Positions 40,480 through 48,990 of a DNA stretch of 52,041 nt are shown piece by piece (within the stretch, counting starts at the first letter, position 1; each line of letters starts with the position of its first letter). Source of the stretch: Stenotrophomonas sepilia (lineage in GTDB: Bacteria > Pseudomonadota > Gammaproteobacteria > Xanthomonadales > Xanthomonadaceae); assembly GCF_003244875.1 (NCBI RefSeq), contig NZ_LXXZ01000071.1, positions 1-52,041 of the forward strand, given 5' to 3'. The notes beneath the pieces are model-generated. The model saw nothing but the letters and a program-made list of their open reading frames with translations. It was not told the DNA's origin and made no database searches. Both the position numbers and the translations under genes were made by a program.

Positions 40480-41076
40480 ATGCACAGCCTCATTGTCATC
40501 GCCCACCCTGAGCCCGGTTCGCTGACCCACGCGATGGCGCGTCGCATCGGTGATGCCATTGCCGCGGCCGACACCGGCAACACCGTGGCCTATGCCGACC
40601 TGATGGCCGAAGGCTTCGATCCGCGCTTCAACCCGCAGGACCAGGCGTTGTTCCGCAGCACCGGCGCGGTACCGGCCGATGTCGCTGCCGAGCACGCGCG
40701 GCTGGATGCCACCGATACGCTGGTGCTGGTGTTCCCGTTGTACTGGTGGTCGTTCCCGGCGCTGCTGAAAGGCTGGATCGACCGTGTGTTCACCAACGAC
40801 TGGGCCTACGCACAGGATGCGCAGGGCAGGCTGGTGAAGAAGCTGCAGCGCCTGAATGTGCATCTGGTCGGCTTGGGCGGCGCCGACGCAGCCATGGTCG
40901 AACGTCGTGGCTACGACGCGGCAATGAGGACCCAGATCGACATGGGCATCTTCGACTATTGCGGCGCGCGCGTGCTGTCGTCCCACCTGCTGTTGGACGC
41001 CGATACCGGTGCCGCTGAAGCGCATCTGCAGACCGCGCTGGCGATCGGCCGTAAAATTGGTGTTCCGATGCGCTGA
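40480..41076 (+). CDS. NAD(P)H:quinone oxidoreductase-like flavoprotein
   Basis: The 198-residue protein has the flavodoxin-like fold of the NQO1/MdaB/KefF group: start HSLIVIAHPEPGSLTHAMA (FMN/FAD phosphate loop), then DTLVLVFPLYWWSFPALLKGWIDRVF, the diagnostic core, and WAYA near 108. These enzymes reduce quinones or azo-compounds with NAD(P)H by two electrons and often guard against electrophiles. CTGGAGAT precedes ATG 40480. A palindromic operator lies directly upstream and a TetR gene follows after 16 bases. Confidence 0.88.
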   Translation: MHSLIVIAHPEPGSLTHAMARRIGDAIAAADTGNTVAYADLMAEGFDPRFNPQDQALFRSTGAVPADVAAEHARLDATDTLVLVFPLYWWSFPALLKGWIDRVFTNDWAYAQDAQGRLVKKLQRLNVHLVGLGGADAAMVERRGYDAAMRTQIDMGIFDYCGARVLSSHLLLDADTGAAEAHLQTALAIGRKIGVPMR

Positions 41077-41092
41077 TCGCCGTGCTCCGCCG

Positions 41093-41686
41093 ATGCCCGC
41101 CAACGCCACCCCCACGCGCCGCCGAATGACCCGGGAGCAACGCACCCGCCAGTTGCTGGATGTGGCCTGGGCACTGGTCCGCGAAGAAGGTACCGGAGCG
41201 TTGACGCTGGGGCGGCTGGCCGAAGCGGCGGGCGTGACCAAGCCTGTGGCCTATGATCACTTCGTGACCCGCAATGGCTTGCTGGCGGCGCTCTACGATG
41301 ACTATGACGGACGCCAGACCGTGGTCTTCCACGAGCGTATCGGTCGCGCCCGGGCGCAACTGGTCGATCGGGCGGCGGCTATCGCCTCCGGCTACATCGA
41401 CTGCGTCCTCAGCCAGGGCAGTGAAGTGCAAGGCATCCTCGCCGCGCTGGTGGGGGCGCCGGAACTGCATGAGGTGCGGCGGCGCTACCAGCAGGATTTC
41501 ATCGACAACTGCCAGGTCTGGCTGGGCCCGTTCGCGGCCGACGGCACGGTGTCGCTGGCCGGGCGCTGGGCCATCCTCGGTGCGGCTGAAGCCCTTTCAG
41601 AGGGTGTGGCTGCCGGCGCGCTGGACAAGGCCGGTGCCGTGGCCGAGCTGCAGCGGCTGATCGTGGCGACGGTCAAGCGGCGCTGA
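41093..41686 (+). CDS. TetR/AcrR-family regulator
   Basis: The 197-residue protein has an N-terminal helix-turn-helix (about 15-60: REQRTRQLLDVAWALVREEGTGALTLGRLAEAAGVTKPVAYDHFVTRNGLL), typical of TetR repressors. The helical C-terminal ligand-binding domain follows. ATG 41093 was preferred because it precedes the basic arm TPTRRRMTREQR. It is the second gene of the quinone-reductase operon, so it should repress its own operon through the dyad at 40442-40460. The likely ligands are quinones or other electrophiles. Confidence 0.9.
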   Translation: MPANATPTRRRMTREQRTRQLLDVAWALVREEGTGALTLGRLAEAAGVTKPVAYDHFVTRNGLLAALYDDYDGRQTVVFHERIGRARAQLVDRAAAIASGYIDCVLSQGSEVQGILAALVGAPELHEVRRRYQQDFIDNCQVWLGPFAADGTVSLAGRWAILGAAEALSEGVAAGALDKAGAVAELQRLIVATVKRR

Positions 41687-41699
41687 GCCGCACGAGCGG

Positions 41700-42482
41700 T
41701 CAGCCGCCGGCCAGGGCGGCGAATCCCGCGGCCAACTGGTCGCGCACCAGTGCGTCGCGCGCGTCGCGGCTTGCAGAGCCCAACACCACGGTGATCAGCC
41801 GTACCGGCTGGTCCCGCCCGGGTACTGGCCGGCACGCGGTGGCGGCCAGGCAGAAGCCTGCGGCCTGGGTGTAGCCGGTCTTCAAGCCGTCCACGCCGTC
41901 TTCGCCGAGCAGGGCGTTCTGGTTGCTGCGGTTGAAGCTGCCATGGGCGAACGCGCGCTGCGCGGTGATCGCCAGGATCTGCGGATGATCGTTCAACAGG
42001 CGGGCGGCCAGCACCGCCATGTCGCGCGCGCTGGAGACATGGTGCGGTGTGGTGATGCCGGACACGCTGGCAAACCAGGTGCTGCGCAGCCCGAGCTGGC
42101 GTGCGTGCCGGTTCATGCGTTCCAGGAATGCGGCCTGCGATCCGTCCAGGTGGCGCGCGATCGCCAATGCAGCGTCATTGCCGGACACCACCATCAACCC
42201 TTCCAGCAGGCGCGCCAGGGTGATTGTCTCGCCGGGCGCCAGGCCCATGCGCGTTTCATCATCGGCCACGGCATGCACATCGTCGGCGGCGATGGTGACC
42301 GGGTCGTCCCACGAGCGTCCGTTCTCTTCGACGCACGCATAGGCGGCGTAGGCGGTCATCAGCTTGGTCAGCGATGCCGGTTGCCGCGCGGTTTCAGCGT
42401 TGTGCTGGTGAATCACCGCAGAGGTTGCCGCTTCCAGGGTGATGGACGAAATCGGTAGGGGGGCGGGCGCAGCAGACGGCAT
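41700..42482 (-). CDS. D-alanyl-D-alanine carboxypeptidase-like protein (PBP5/6 family), start unclear
   Basis: Family-S11 enzymes trim the terminal D-Ala from peptidoglycan stem peptides in the periplasm. The 260-residue protein shows the three active-site motifs: SLTK (S37, K40), SGN (100-102) and KTG (201-203). It ends soon after the catalytic domain, so the C-terminal membrane anchor of PBP5 is missing. In the annotated frame there is no signal peptide: the frame closes at a TGA about 27 bases upstream of ATG 42482. A secretion-like stretch (LLTVAAISARHA) lies in the neighbouring frame just before a run of six Gs (42458-42463). A frameshift or a cytoplasmic form are both possible. Confidence 0.8.
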   Translation of the reverse strand: MPSAAPAPLPISSITLEAATSAVIHQHNAETARQPASLTKLMTAYAAYACVEENGRSWDDPVTIAADDVHAVADDETRMGLAPGETITLARLLEGLMVVSGNDAALAIARHLDGSQAAFLERMNRHARQLGLRSTWFASVSGITTPHHVSSARDMAVLAARLLNDHPQILAITAQRAFAHGSFNRSNQNALLGEDGVDGLKTGYTQAAGFCLAATACRPVPGRDQPVRLITVVLGSASRDARDALVRDQLAAGFAALAGG

Positions 42483-42615
42483 GGCGGGCGGAGATGGCAG
42501 CGACAGTCAGCAAGAATAGTTCGTGCCGGCTGCACGAAGCCGCACTGCCGGAGCGCTGCAGCGTGCACGGTAGCGCCCGGTTGCGCCCGGGCTGAGGTGG
42601 AGGCAGCCTGCGCAC

Positions 42616-43182
42616 ATGCAATCGGATATCCGCATCGACGGTCGTGTCTTTACCTACGTCTTCCCGTGTGCGTGGGAGGACTACGCGAAGATCGGCTTTT
42701 CACGTGATCCGCTCGGACGCATCAGCGCATTGCATCGGCGCTGGTTCGAGTTCTTCGACCTCGATGCCGGTGCGCTGGTGGAAGCGGAGGGCGAGCGTGA
42801 TGCACGTGATCTGGAGCTGCAGCTGCGTTCGCCGTTCAAGGCGCACCGCGCACCGGCACCGATGACGATCCAGCACAAGGCTGGGGGTCGTACTGAATGG
42901 GTACGTGGTGCCAACCAGGCCTTGTCGCTCGCAATTGCTGCGTTGGGTGAACAAGGCTATCGCTGTTACCCGCTGAAGGCGTGGCTGCAGGTGGCGATGC
43001 GCCTGCGCATGGACCGGCTGCACGACTGGGCTGTGGTGCAGCTTCCGGAAGAGGAAGGACTGCGGATTTCCGGTGGCCCCGGCGAGGGCGTGCTGCGTGA
43101 CACGCTCGACGGTTGCCGGGCACTGGATATCGATCCAATGCCCTGGCTGCCTGAATACGTCCAACGCTGGTACACAGGTTGA
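42616..43182 (+). CDS. GIY-YIG-like (T5orf172) nuclease-fold protein
   Basis: The 188-residue protein begins with FTYVFPCAWEDYAKIGFSRDPLGRISALHR (about 11-40). This matches the T5orf172/MUG113 branch of the GIY-YIG fold: YV, KIG-S and R-x3-L positions are recognisable, and a basic residue follows. A catalytic Glu candidate is in LEAEGERDARDLELQ. The C-terminal part (about 100-188) is helical and unassigned. Members occur in phages, restriction-like and orphan genes. It stands alone here with no restriction or repair partner. Confidence 0.75.
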   Translation: MQSDIRIDGRVFTYVFPCAWEDYAKIGFSRDPLGRISALHRRWFEFFDLDAGALVEAEGERDARDLELQLRSPFKAHRAPAPMTIQHKAGGRTEWVRGANQALSLAIAALGEQGYRCYPLKAWLQVAMRLRMDRLHDWAVVQLPEEEGLRISGGPGEGVLRDTLDGCRALDIDPMPWLPEYVQRWYTG

Positions 43183-43189
43183 GCCGCGT

Positions 43190-43333
43190 TCAACGGGTCC
43201 CCGGCTGCTGAACCGGCGCGGCCGGTTGCGCCGCGCACGCAGGGGAGTCGGTGGACGGACTGGCCAGCTGGCGTGCCAGCTCGGCGTTGGCCACATGGCC
43301 GTGCAGGAACAACAGGCTGCCGAAGATGTTCAT
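43190..43333 (-). CDS. very small hypothetical protein
   Basis: The 47-residue protein begins MNIFGSLLFLHGHVANAELARQL. GGAGG lies about 8 bases before ATG 43333, a strong ribosome binding site for so short a frame. It has a weakly hydrophobic N-terminus and a Ser/Pro/Ala-rich tail. Family unknown. It is convergent with the GIY-YIG-like gene and divergent from the LysR gene, so it may be the LysR target. Confidence 0.5.
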   Translation of the reverse strand: MNIFGSLLFLHGHVANAELARQLASPSTDSPACAAQPAAPVQQPGTR

Positions 43334-43431
43334 GAGCGTGCCTCCACTTGAGTGGATTGCACGATACGGGCAGCATGGGCGGGCAAAAAGCGACATTTCC
43401 GCAAGCATGCCTTGAGAGGAATTCAAGCCTG

Positions 43432-44343
43432 ATGTCCCGTCCGCCCCTTCATGCCCTGCAGGGTTTCGTGGCCGCCGCGCGGCTGGGCAACCTGTCACGG
43501 GCAGCGGCATCGATGAACCTGACCGTCAGTGCGCTCAGCCATCAGATGCGCCAGCTGGAAGAGCGGCTCGGGCAGCCACTGCTGGTCCGCCAACCGCGTG
43601 GCGTCGCCCTCACCCTGGAGGGGCAGCGCCTGCTCGACCAGGTCGGCCCGCATCTGGATGCGATCAACGAAGCCTTCCAGCCCTATGCGGCCCGCGCCGA
43701 GCACGTGCTGACGATCAGTGCGGTGCCGTCGATGGCGTCGGCGTGGCTGGTGCCGCGCCTGGGGCATTTCGTGGCTGAGCACCCACAGATCGAGATCAAC
43801 CTGCAGTCGAGTGAGCGCCTGATTGATTTCGAGCGGCAGCGCCAGTTCGACGCCGCGCTGCGGCTGGGCAGCGGGCAGTGGCCGGGCCTGGTGGTTGAGC
43901 CGCTGTTCGACGAGTGGCTGCTGCCAATGGCGAGCCCGGCGCTGATCGAACGCATGGGAGGGATCGACCGGGTGCCACTGAACCAGTGGCCACTGCTGGG
44001 GGACCCCGATGGCGCGTGGGGGGCCTGGTTCGCGTTGAGCGGGCAGACCCCGCCGTCGCGCTTCGTAGCGGTGCTGGATGATTCGGAGGCACACCACCGT
44101 GCGGCGCTGGACGGGGTGGGCGTGGCGCTGGGGCGGGTGACGCGGGCGCGCTTGTTGCTGGATTCCGGCCAACTGGTTGCGCTGTCCAACCTGCGCCTGA
44201 AAACCGCCTGGCCGCATTGGCTGGTCTACCCGCAGCGTTCGGCCCGCCACCGCGGCTTTCTTGCCTTCCGCGACTGGCTGCACGCGCAGGCTGCCGAACA
44301 CGTGCGGCACATGGCGGACGCTACACTCATCGCACCAGCGTGA
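43432..44343 (+). CDS. LysR-family regulator (GcvA-like)
   Basis: The 303-residue protein has the winged helix-turn-helix of LysR regulators at the N-terminus (HALQGFVAAARLGNLSRAAASMNLTVSALSHQMRQLEERLGQPLLVRQPRGVALT) and the substrate-binding-like effector domain. The TVSALSHQ helix is of GcvA/AmpR type. ATG 43432 sets the DNA-binding helix in the usual place. A 47-residue gene lies divergently 98 bases upstream. At the 3' end it overlaps the convergent solute-binding-like gene by 17 bases. Inducer and target are not known. Confidence 0.9.
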   Translation: MSRPPLHALQGFVAAARLGNLSRAAASMNLTVSALSHQMRQLEERLGQPLLVRQPRGVALTLEGQRLLDQVGPHLDAINEAFQPYAARAEHVLTISAVPSMASAWLVPRLGHFVAEHPQIEINLQSSERLIDFERQRQFDAALRLGSGQWPGLVVEPLFDEWLLPMASPALIERMGGIDRVPLNQWPLLGDPDGAWGAWFALSGQTPPSRFVAVLDDSEAHHRAALDGVGVALGRVTRARLLLDSGQLVALSNLRLKTAWPHWLVYPQRSARHRGFLAFRDWLHAQAAEHVRHMADATLIAPA

Positions 44344-45043
44344 CCGCCTGCCCGGCGCGCGCGAATGCCTCCTCCAGCAGCGAGCCGGCCTTGATCGCCT
44401 CCACTTCTTCGAACAGCGCCTGCAGCGCGTCGGCGGGGCGGGATGCCGGCGCCGCCACCGCCTGCTGGATCGCGGTGAAACGGTCAGCCAGCACGCGGTG
44501 GCCGGGATGCGCCCGCGCCCATGCTTGCAGCGGCTGGCGCACGCCGGCGGCGGCATCCAGGCGCTGCAGATCGAACAGGGTGATCGCAGCCGCCGACGTC
44601 TCGGCCCGTTCGATCGTGGCGTGGCGCAGTTCGCGGCTGAGAAACAGATCGTAGGCTGCACCGCGGCCCACCGCGATGCGCAGCCCCTCGCGGTCGAGGT
44701 CGGTCACCTGCTGCGCGGGACTGTCCTCGCGCACCAGATAGGTGCCTTCGATCTCCACGTACGGAGCACTGAAGGCGATGCGGTCGGCACGTGCCGGATC
44801 GATGGCCAAGAAGGCCAGATCCCAGCCGTCTTCGCCTGCCGCAGCGACCACCGAGGCTGCGGCATCGTGACAGGTGAAGCGTGCCTGCACACCCAGGCGC
44901 TGCGCCAATATCGCGGCCAGCTCCACCGACGGTCCGCGCGGCGAGTGCGCATCGCCCTGCGCCAGCACCGGGTTGCCCAGGTTGATCGCCACGCGCAGGA
45001 AGCCCTGCGGTGACAGCGCACTTTGGTGATCGGCCAGGGACAT
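44327..45043 (-). CDS. family-3 solute-binding-like protein without signal peptide
   Basis: The 238-residue protein has the fold signatures of amino-acid ABC-transporter binding proteins: GFLRVAINLGNPVLAQG, GPSVELAAILAQRLGV, DLAFLAIDPARADRIAFSAPYVEIEGTYLVRED and LRIAVGRGAAYDLFLSREL. There is no signal peptide before the domain (start MSLADHQSALSPQGF, ATG 45043), so it is probably cytoplasmic, where it may sense or metabolise a small molecule. No permease or ATPase gene is adjacent. Its 3' end overlaps the LysR gene, which faces it. Confidence 0.8.
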   Translation of the reverse strand: MSLADHQSALSPQGFLRVAINLGNPVLAQGDAHSPRGPSVELAAILAQRLGVQARFTCHDAAASVVAAAGEDGWDLAFLAIDPARADRIAFSAPYVEIEGTYLVREDSPAQQVTDLDREGLRIAVGRGAAYDLFLSRELRHATIERAETSAAAITLFDLQRLDAAAGVRQPLQAWARAHPGHRVLADRFTAIQQAVAAPASRPADALQALFEEVEAIKAGSLLEEAFARAGQAVTLVR

Positions 45044-45246
45044 GCAGGACTCCGCGAGGAAAGGGGCACCCAGCATGCCAGCGCTGCCCTGCAAGGAGTG
45101 TCATGCTGCACGACTGCAGGATGGCCTACCTTCCGTTTGCCGACGAGGCCGCAGGTGTGGGCATGGACTTGGAGGTGAGCCTGGAGCGTGGCCGAGATCT
45201 GCGAAAGTGAAGGCAACCGGATTGCGTTGCAGGCGCGCACGGTTCC

Positions 45247-45319
45247 GTAGAGCCGAGCCCATGCTCGGCTGCTGTTGACCCAGCCGCCCAAGCTCAGCCG
45301 GGCATGGGCTCGGCTCTAC
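45247..45319. repeat. SMAG palindrome pair at the end of the NAT gene
   Basis: A forward GTAGAGCCGAGC copy at 45247-45273 and a reverse copy at 45296-45319 face each other. The reverse copy contributes the TAG stop codon of the arylamine N-acetyltransferase gene (45316-45318). Confidence 0.9.
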
Positions 45320-46155
45320 AAGGTCGCGGCGCGTGAGCGCTGCAGCCAGTCGTTGATCGCCGGATCGAGCCGCGGGTCTTCGGGCAACTGCATGCCGAAG
45401 CGTTGCTGCAGCACGTCGCGCACGTCGGCAACATCGTGCAGCGGACGCTTGTCCGGTGCCTGGCCGGGGCGGTACTCGGTGTAGTTGCCGCTGCCGATGG
45501 TGCGTCGCCAGTCCGGCCCGGTCAGCGACGCGCGCAGTTGGCCAGGGAAGCTGGAGTCGGGATGGGTGCACACGTACCAGTTGCCCACCACGTTGTCGAT
45601 CGGTGCGGGCACGTGCAGGTCGAAACGGTACATCGCCCGCCAGCCGTCACCGGATTCGGCGTACAGCACGAAATCCCCCTCGCCGGGCAGGCGCTGCAGC
45701 AGGTACCGCTCGTGAGGCGTGGCCTGCGGCTGCGGATCATGCAGCCGCAGCGGCACGGTCGGGGTCAGGCTGCCGAAACCGGCATCCACCAGCCAGTCAT
45801 CGCCGTCCACCTGCACGCGCAGCAGCAGGTGGGTCCGTGCGGTCAGGTCGCCGTCCTGGGCAGCCAGCAGCACGCGCGCGCTCAATGGCTGCGCATCGAA
45901 GCCCAGCGCCTGCAGCAGCGCCAGCAGGCCGCCATTGAGTTCGAAGCAGTACCCGCCACGGCGCTCGTCCAGCAGCTTGCGCTGCACGCTGTCCAGGTCG
46001 ATCGGTACCGCATCGCGCAGCAGGCAGCTGAGGGTCTCGAACGGCAGCACTGCGTTGTGGCGCTGCTGCAGCAGGGTCAGGCCGGCCAGCGTCAGCGGTG
46101 GCGGTGCATCCAGCTGCAGGCGCTGCAGGTAGCGGGGGACATCGAGCGTCGTCAT
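45316..46155 (-). CDS. arylamine N-acetyltransferase
   Basis: NAT enzymes transfer acetyl from acetyl-CoA to arylamines, arylhydroxylamines or hydrazines. The 279-residue protein has the family's N-terminal PFETL motif, the catalytic Cys70 in RRGGYCFELNG, His109 in ARTHLLLRV and Asp124 in WLVDAGFG; together they form the Cys-His-Asp triad. ATG 46155 (MTTLDVPRYLQRL) fits the family length. The stop codon lies inside a SMAG palindrome. No partner genes are adjacent; the physiological acceptor is unknown. Confidence 0.93.
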   Translation of the reverse strand: MTTLDVPRYLQRLQLDAPPPLTLAGLTLLQQRHNAVLPFETLSCLLRDAVPIDLDSVQRKLLDERRGGYCFELNGGLLALLQALGFDAQPLSARVLLAAQDGDLTARTHLLLRVQVDGDDWLVDAGFGSLTPTVPLRLHDPQPQATPHERYLLQRLPGEGDFVLYAESGDGWRAMYRFDLHVPAPIDNVVGNWYVCTHPDSSFPGQLRASLTGPDWRRTIGSGNYTEYRPGQAPDKRPLHDVADVRDVLQQRFGMQLPEDPRLDPAINDWLQRSRAATL

Positions 46156-46357
46156 GGCGGCACCGGGCGGGAGGGGAGGTCCACTGTGCCCCCCCAACCG
46201 GGGTTGAGGTCAAGGGTGCTGGTCGTGTCACGCCAGCGTCGCCTGCACCCGGTACAAAGGCCGCGTCCGCCCGTCACCGCTGGGCCAGGACGACGAAAGT
46301 TCTAAAGTTGGCTTGAATCCGGCCGATACAGGTGCGTCCCTTTACCTGGAGCCTGTC

Positions 46358-48946
46358 ATGTCGGCCGTTGTCCCCCACCTCCGGTCCCTGCGCACGCGGC
46401 TTGCGGCGCTGCGCCCGGCGTCCTCCGGCCTGCTGCTGTGGCTGCAACCGCATCGGCTGAGCGTAGCCAACAAGCTCAAGGCGACCTTGTGGGTCTGTGG
46501 CCTGGGACTGGTCGCAATCGCAGCCGTCTACGCCTGGACCGGGCATGCCAGCACGCAGGCTGCGCGCAGCCAGGCCAGCTACCAGCGCGGCAGTGACCTC
46601 GCCGCGCGCCTGGCCACGCGGGTGGCCGAAGCGCGCCGCCTGCAGATCCAGTATGCACGCAGTTTCGATGATGCCGACCGCGCGCAGCTGCTTGCCACGC
46701 AAAAGGCGCTGCAGGACGATCTGCGGGCGCTGCGCACGATGCCGATGGATGCAGGCCGGCGCAAGGCCCTGCAGGCGCTGACCGAAGCTGCAGGCGCGTT
46801 CTCGCAGGGTGTTGCCGCCCTGTTCGAACGGGTCGACGAGATGGGCCGTGGTGAGGCCGGCCTCGCCGCGCAGCTGCAACAGGCTGCAGACACGCTGCAG
46901 GGGCAGGTGGATGCGCAGCAGCGGGATGCGCTGGCGTTGTCCCTGCAGAAGATGCGGCGGCAGGAGGCACTGCTGCTGCTCGACGGTGATTCCACCCACG
47001 CCGACCGCGCCAGCGAAGAAAAGCTGCCGTTCGATCTCGCGCTGGCGGGCCTGCCCGCGGATGCGCAGGACACCCTGCGCACCGGAATGGAGGCGTATCA
47101 GACCGCATTGCTGGGGTATACCGCTGCCCGTGTCGGCCTGGATGTGGAAGCGCAGTCGCTGCTGGATACCGCTGCGGGCGTAGCGCCTGCGCTGGCCGCA
47201 TTCCAGCAGGCACAAGCCGCGGCACTGGCCCGTGCCCAGACCCGCCAGCAGGCTGGTGCGCGCACGATGAGCGTGCTGTTTGCATTGACCGTGCTGCTGG
47301 TCGCCGGTGTGCTGATCACCAGCCTCGTGCTGGTGCTGCGTGCAGTGCGCCAGCCGATCCAGGACACCCTGCACTTCGCCAGCGACATCGCCGACGACCG
47401 CCTGGACACCACCCTGCGCGTCTACAACGCCAACGACGAGATCGGCCAGCTGGCGCAGCGCCTGGTCGACATGCAGCAGCGCCTGCGCGCGCGTATCGAG
47501 ACCGAGCGTGCCGTGGCGCGCGGCAACACCCGGGTGCGCCAGGCATTGGACAGTGCGCAGACCGGTTTGATGGTGATCGATGCGGAAGGGCAGGTCGCCT
47601 ACGCCAACCCGGCACTGCTGCAGCTGCTTGACCTGCGGAACGAAGCGCTGGTGGGCAGCGACGCGGTACGCCTGCATCCGGCGTTGGCCAGCCTGGCCGG
47701 CGTGCGCCAGCGCGAAGAGCGCGAGATCGGCCATGCTGGCACGCGTTACCAGCTGATTGCCAACCCCGTCATCGATGAAGGGCAATTCCTCGGCGTAGCG
47801 GTGGAATGGCGCAGTCGTGCGCTGGAGACCCTGCTGGAAACCGAGGTCGCTGCGCTGGTCGATGCTGCAGCACACGGCGACCTGCACGGTCGCATCGCGC
47901 TGGAGGGCAAGCAGGGCTTCGTGCGCACGTTGTCGACCAGCATCAACCGCCTGCTGGCGACGTTTGAAACCAACCTCGGCGACCTGCAGGCATTGCTGGC
48001 CGCGCTGGCCCGTGGTGACCTCAGTGTGCGCATGGAGGGTGAGCTGCAGGGCGTGTTCGCGCGCATGCGCGATGATGCCAACGCGACGGTCGCTCAGCTG
48101 GGCCGCATCGTCACCCGCATCCAGCACGCCACCTCCAGTATCGATACCGGCGTTGGCGAGATCGTTGCCGGTCATCAAGATCTGTCACAGCGCACCGAGC
48201 AGCAGGCCGCGAACCTGGAAGAGACCGCCGCTTCCATGCACGAACTGACCGATACGGTCGGTCGCAATGCTGATGCCGCAGGCCGTGCCGACGCGCTGGT
48301 CAAGGGTGCGGCTGCGGTGGCGCAGCGCGGCGGCGAGGCTGTCGGTCAGGTGGTGGCGACCATGCAGGGCATCAGCGAGGCATCACGCCGCATCGGCGAC
48401 ATCACCCAGCTGATCGACGGCATCGCCTTCCAGACCAACATCCTGGCGCTGAATGCTGCGGTGGAAGCGGCGCGTGCCGGTGAGCAGGGCCGCAGTTTCG
48501 CCGTGGTGGCCGCGGAAGTGCGCCTGCTTGCACAACGCAGCGCAGAGGCGGCCAAGCAGATCAAGGGCCTGATCGAGGATTCGGTGGCGCGTGTGGGACA
48601 GGGCAACCAGCAGGCCGAACAGGCCGGCATCACGATGGGCGAGATCGTCGGCAGCGTGCAGCAGCTGGCCGAGCTGCTGGCGGGTATCCGCAGTGCGTCG
48701 CAGGACCAGCATGCCGGCATCGCACAGGTGAACCAGACCATCGTGCAGATGGAAGCCAGTACCCAACGCAACGCCAGCCTGGTGGAAGAGGCCGGTGCCT
48801 CCACGGCGCAGATGCAGGTCCAGGTGCGTGCCCTGGCCGACGCGGTGGGCGCGTTCCGGTTGCAGTCGATGCCGCAGGCGCGCGCCGCGGCGGCCTGGTC
48901 AGCCGAGCGTAGGCTCGGCGCTACATCGGCTGCAGGAACACTGTAG
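46358..48946 (+). CDS. PAS-containing methyl-accepting chemotaxis protein
   Basis: The 862-residue receptor has a first membrane segment (about 43-60), a helical periplasmic sensor (about 62-300) and a second membrane segment (about 304-330). A HAMP domain and a PAS-like domain (about 395-470: [30 protein letters not shown]) follow. The coiled-coil signalling domain has the conserved hairpin tip [26 protein letters not shown] near 685-710. It should control CheA kinase activity. No CheR-binding pentapeptide is visible; instead the last ~15 residues ([14 protein letters not shown]) are encoded by a SMAG palindrome, and the TAG stop lies in the next palindrome. ATG 46358 fits the first membrane segment. 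Confidence 0.93.
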   Translation: MSAVVPHLRSLRTRLAALRPASSGLLLWLQPHRLSVANKLKATLWVCGLGLVAIAAVYAWTGHASTQAARSQASYQRGSDLAARLATRVAEARRLQIQYARSFDDADRAQLLATQKALQDDLRALRTMPMDAGRRKALQALTEAAGAFSQGVAALFERVDEMGRGEAGLAAQLQQAADTLQGQVDAQQRDALALSLQKMRRQEALLLLDGDSTHADRASEEKLPFDLALAGLPADAQDTLRTGMEAYQTALLGYTAARVGLDVEAQSLLDTAAGVAPALAAFQQAQAAALARAQTRQQAGARTMSVLFALTVLLVAGVLITSLVLVLRAVRQPIQDTLHFASDIADDRLDTTLRVYNANDEIGQLAQRLVDMQQRLRARIETERAVARGNTRVRQALDSAQTGLMVIDAEGQVAYANPALLQLLDLRNEALVGSDAVRLHPALASLAGVRQREEREIGHAGTRYQLIANPVIDEGQFLGVAVEWRSRALETLLETEVAALVDAAAHGDLHGRIALEGKQGFVRTLSTSINRLLATFETNLGDLQALLAALARGDLSVRMEGELQGVFARMRDDANATVAQLGRIVTRIQHATSSIDTGVGEIVAGHQDLSQRTEQQAANLEETAASMHELTDTVGRNADAAGRADALVKGAAAVAQRGGEAVGQVVATMQGISEASRRIGDITQLIDGIAFQTNILALNAAVEAARAGEQGRSFAVVAAEVRLLAQRSAEAAKQIKGLIEDSVARVGQGNQQAEQAGITMGEIVGSVQQLAELLAGIRSASQDQHAGIAQVNQTIVQMEASTQRNASLVEEAGASTAQMQVQVRALADAVGAFRLQSMPQARAAAAWSAERRLGATSAAGTL

Positions 48947-48966
48947 AGCCGAGCCCATGCTCGGCT
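48901..48966. repeat. SMAG palindrome pair overlapping the chemoreceptor 3' end
   Basis: A reverse copy at 48901-48924 lies inside the reading frame. A forward copy at 48943-48966 begins with GTAG, whose TAG is the stop codon. Confidence 0.92.
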
Positions 48967-48990
48967 CACACCAGCGTTCGGCGGCAGGAA

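Noticed and set aside
45102..45210. 35-codon frame beginning MLHDCRMAYLPF
   Set aside because: It lies between the solute-binding-like and NAT genes; weak ribosome binding site, no similarity, and within the range of chance.
46274..48178. 634-codon minus-strand frame
   Set aside because: It is antisense to the chemoreceptor gene, whose frame carries HAMP, PAS and signalling motifs.
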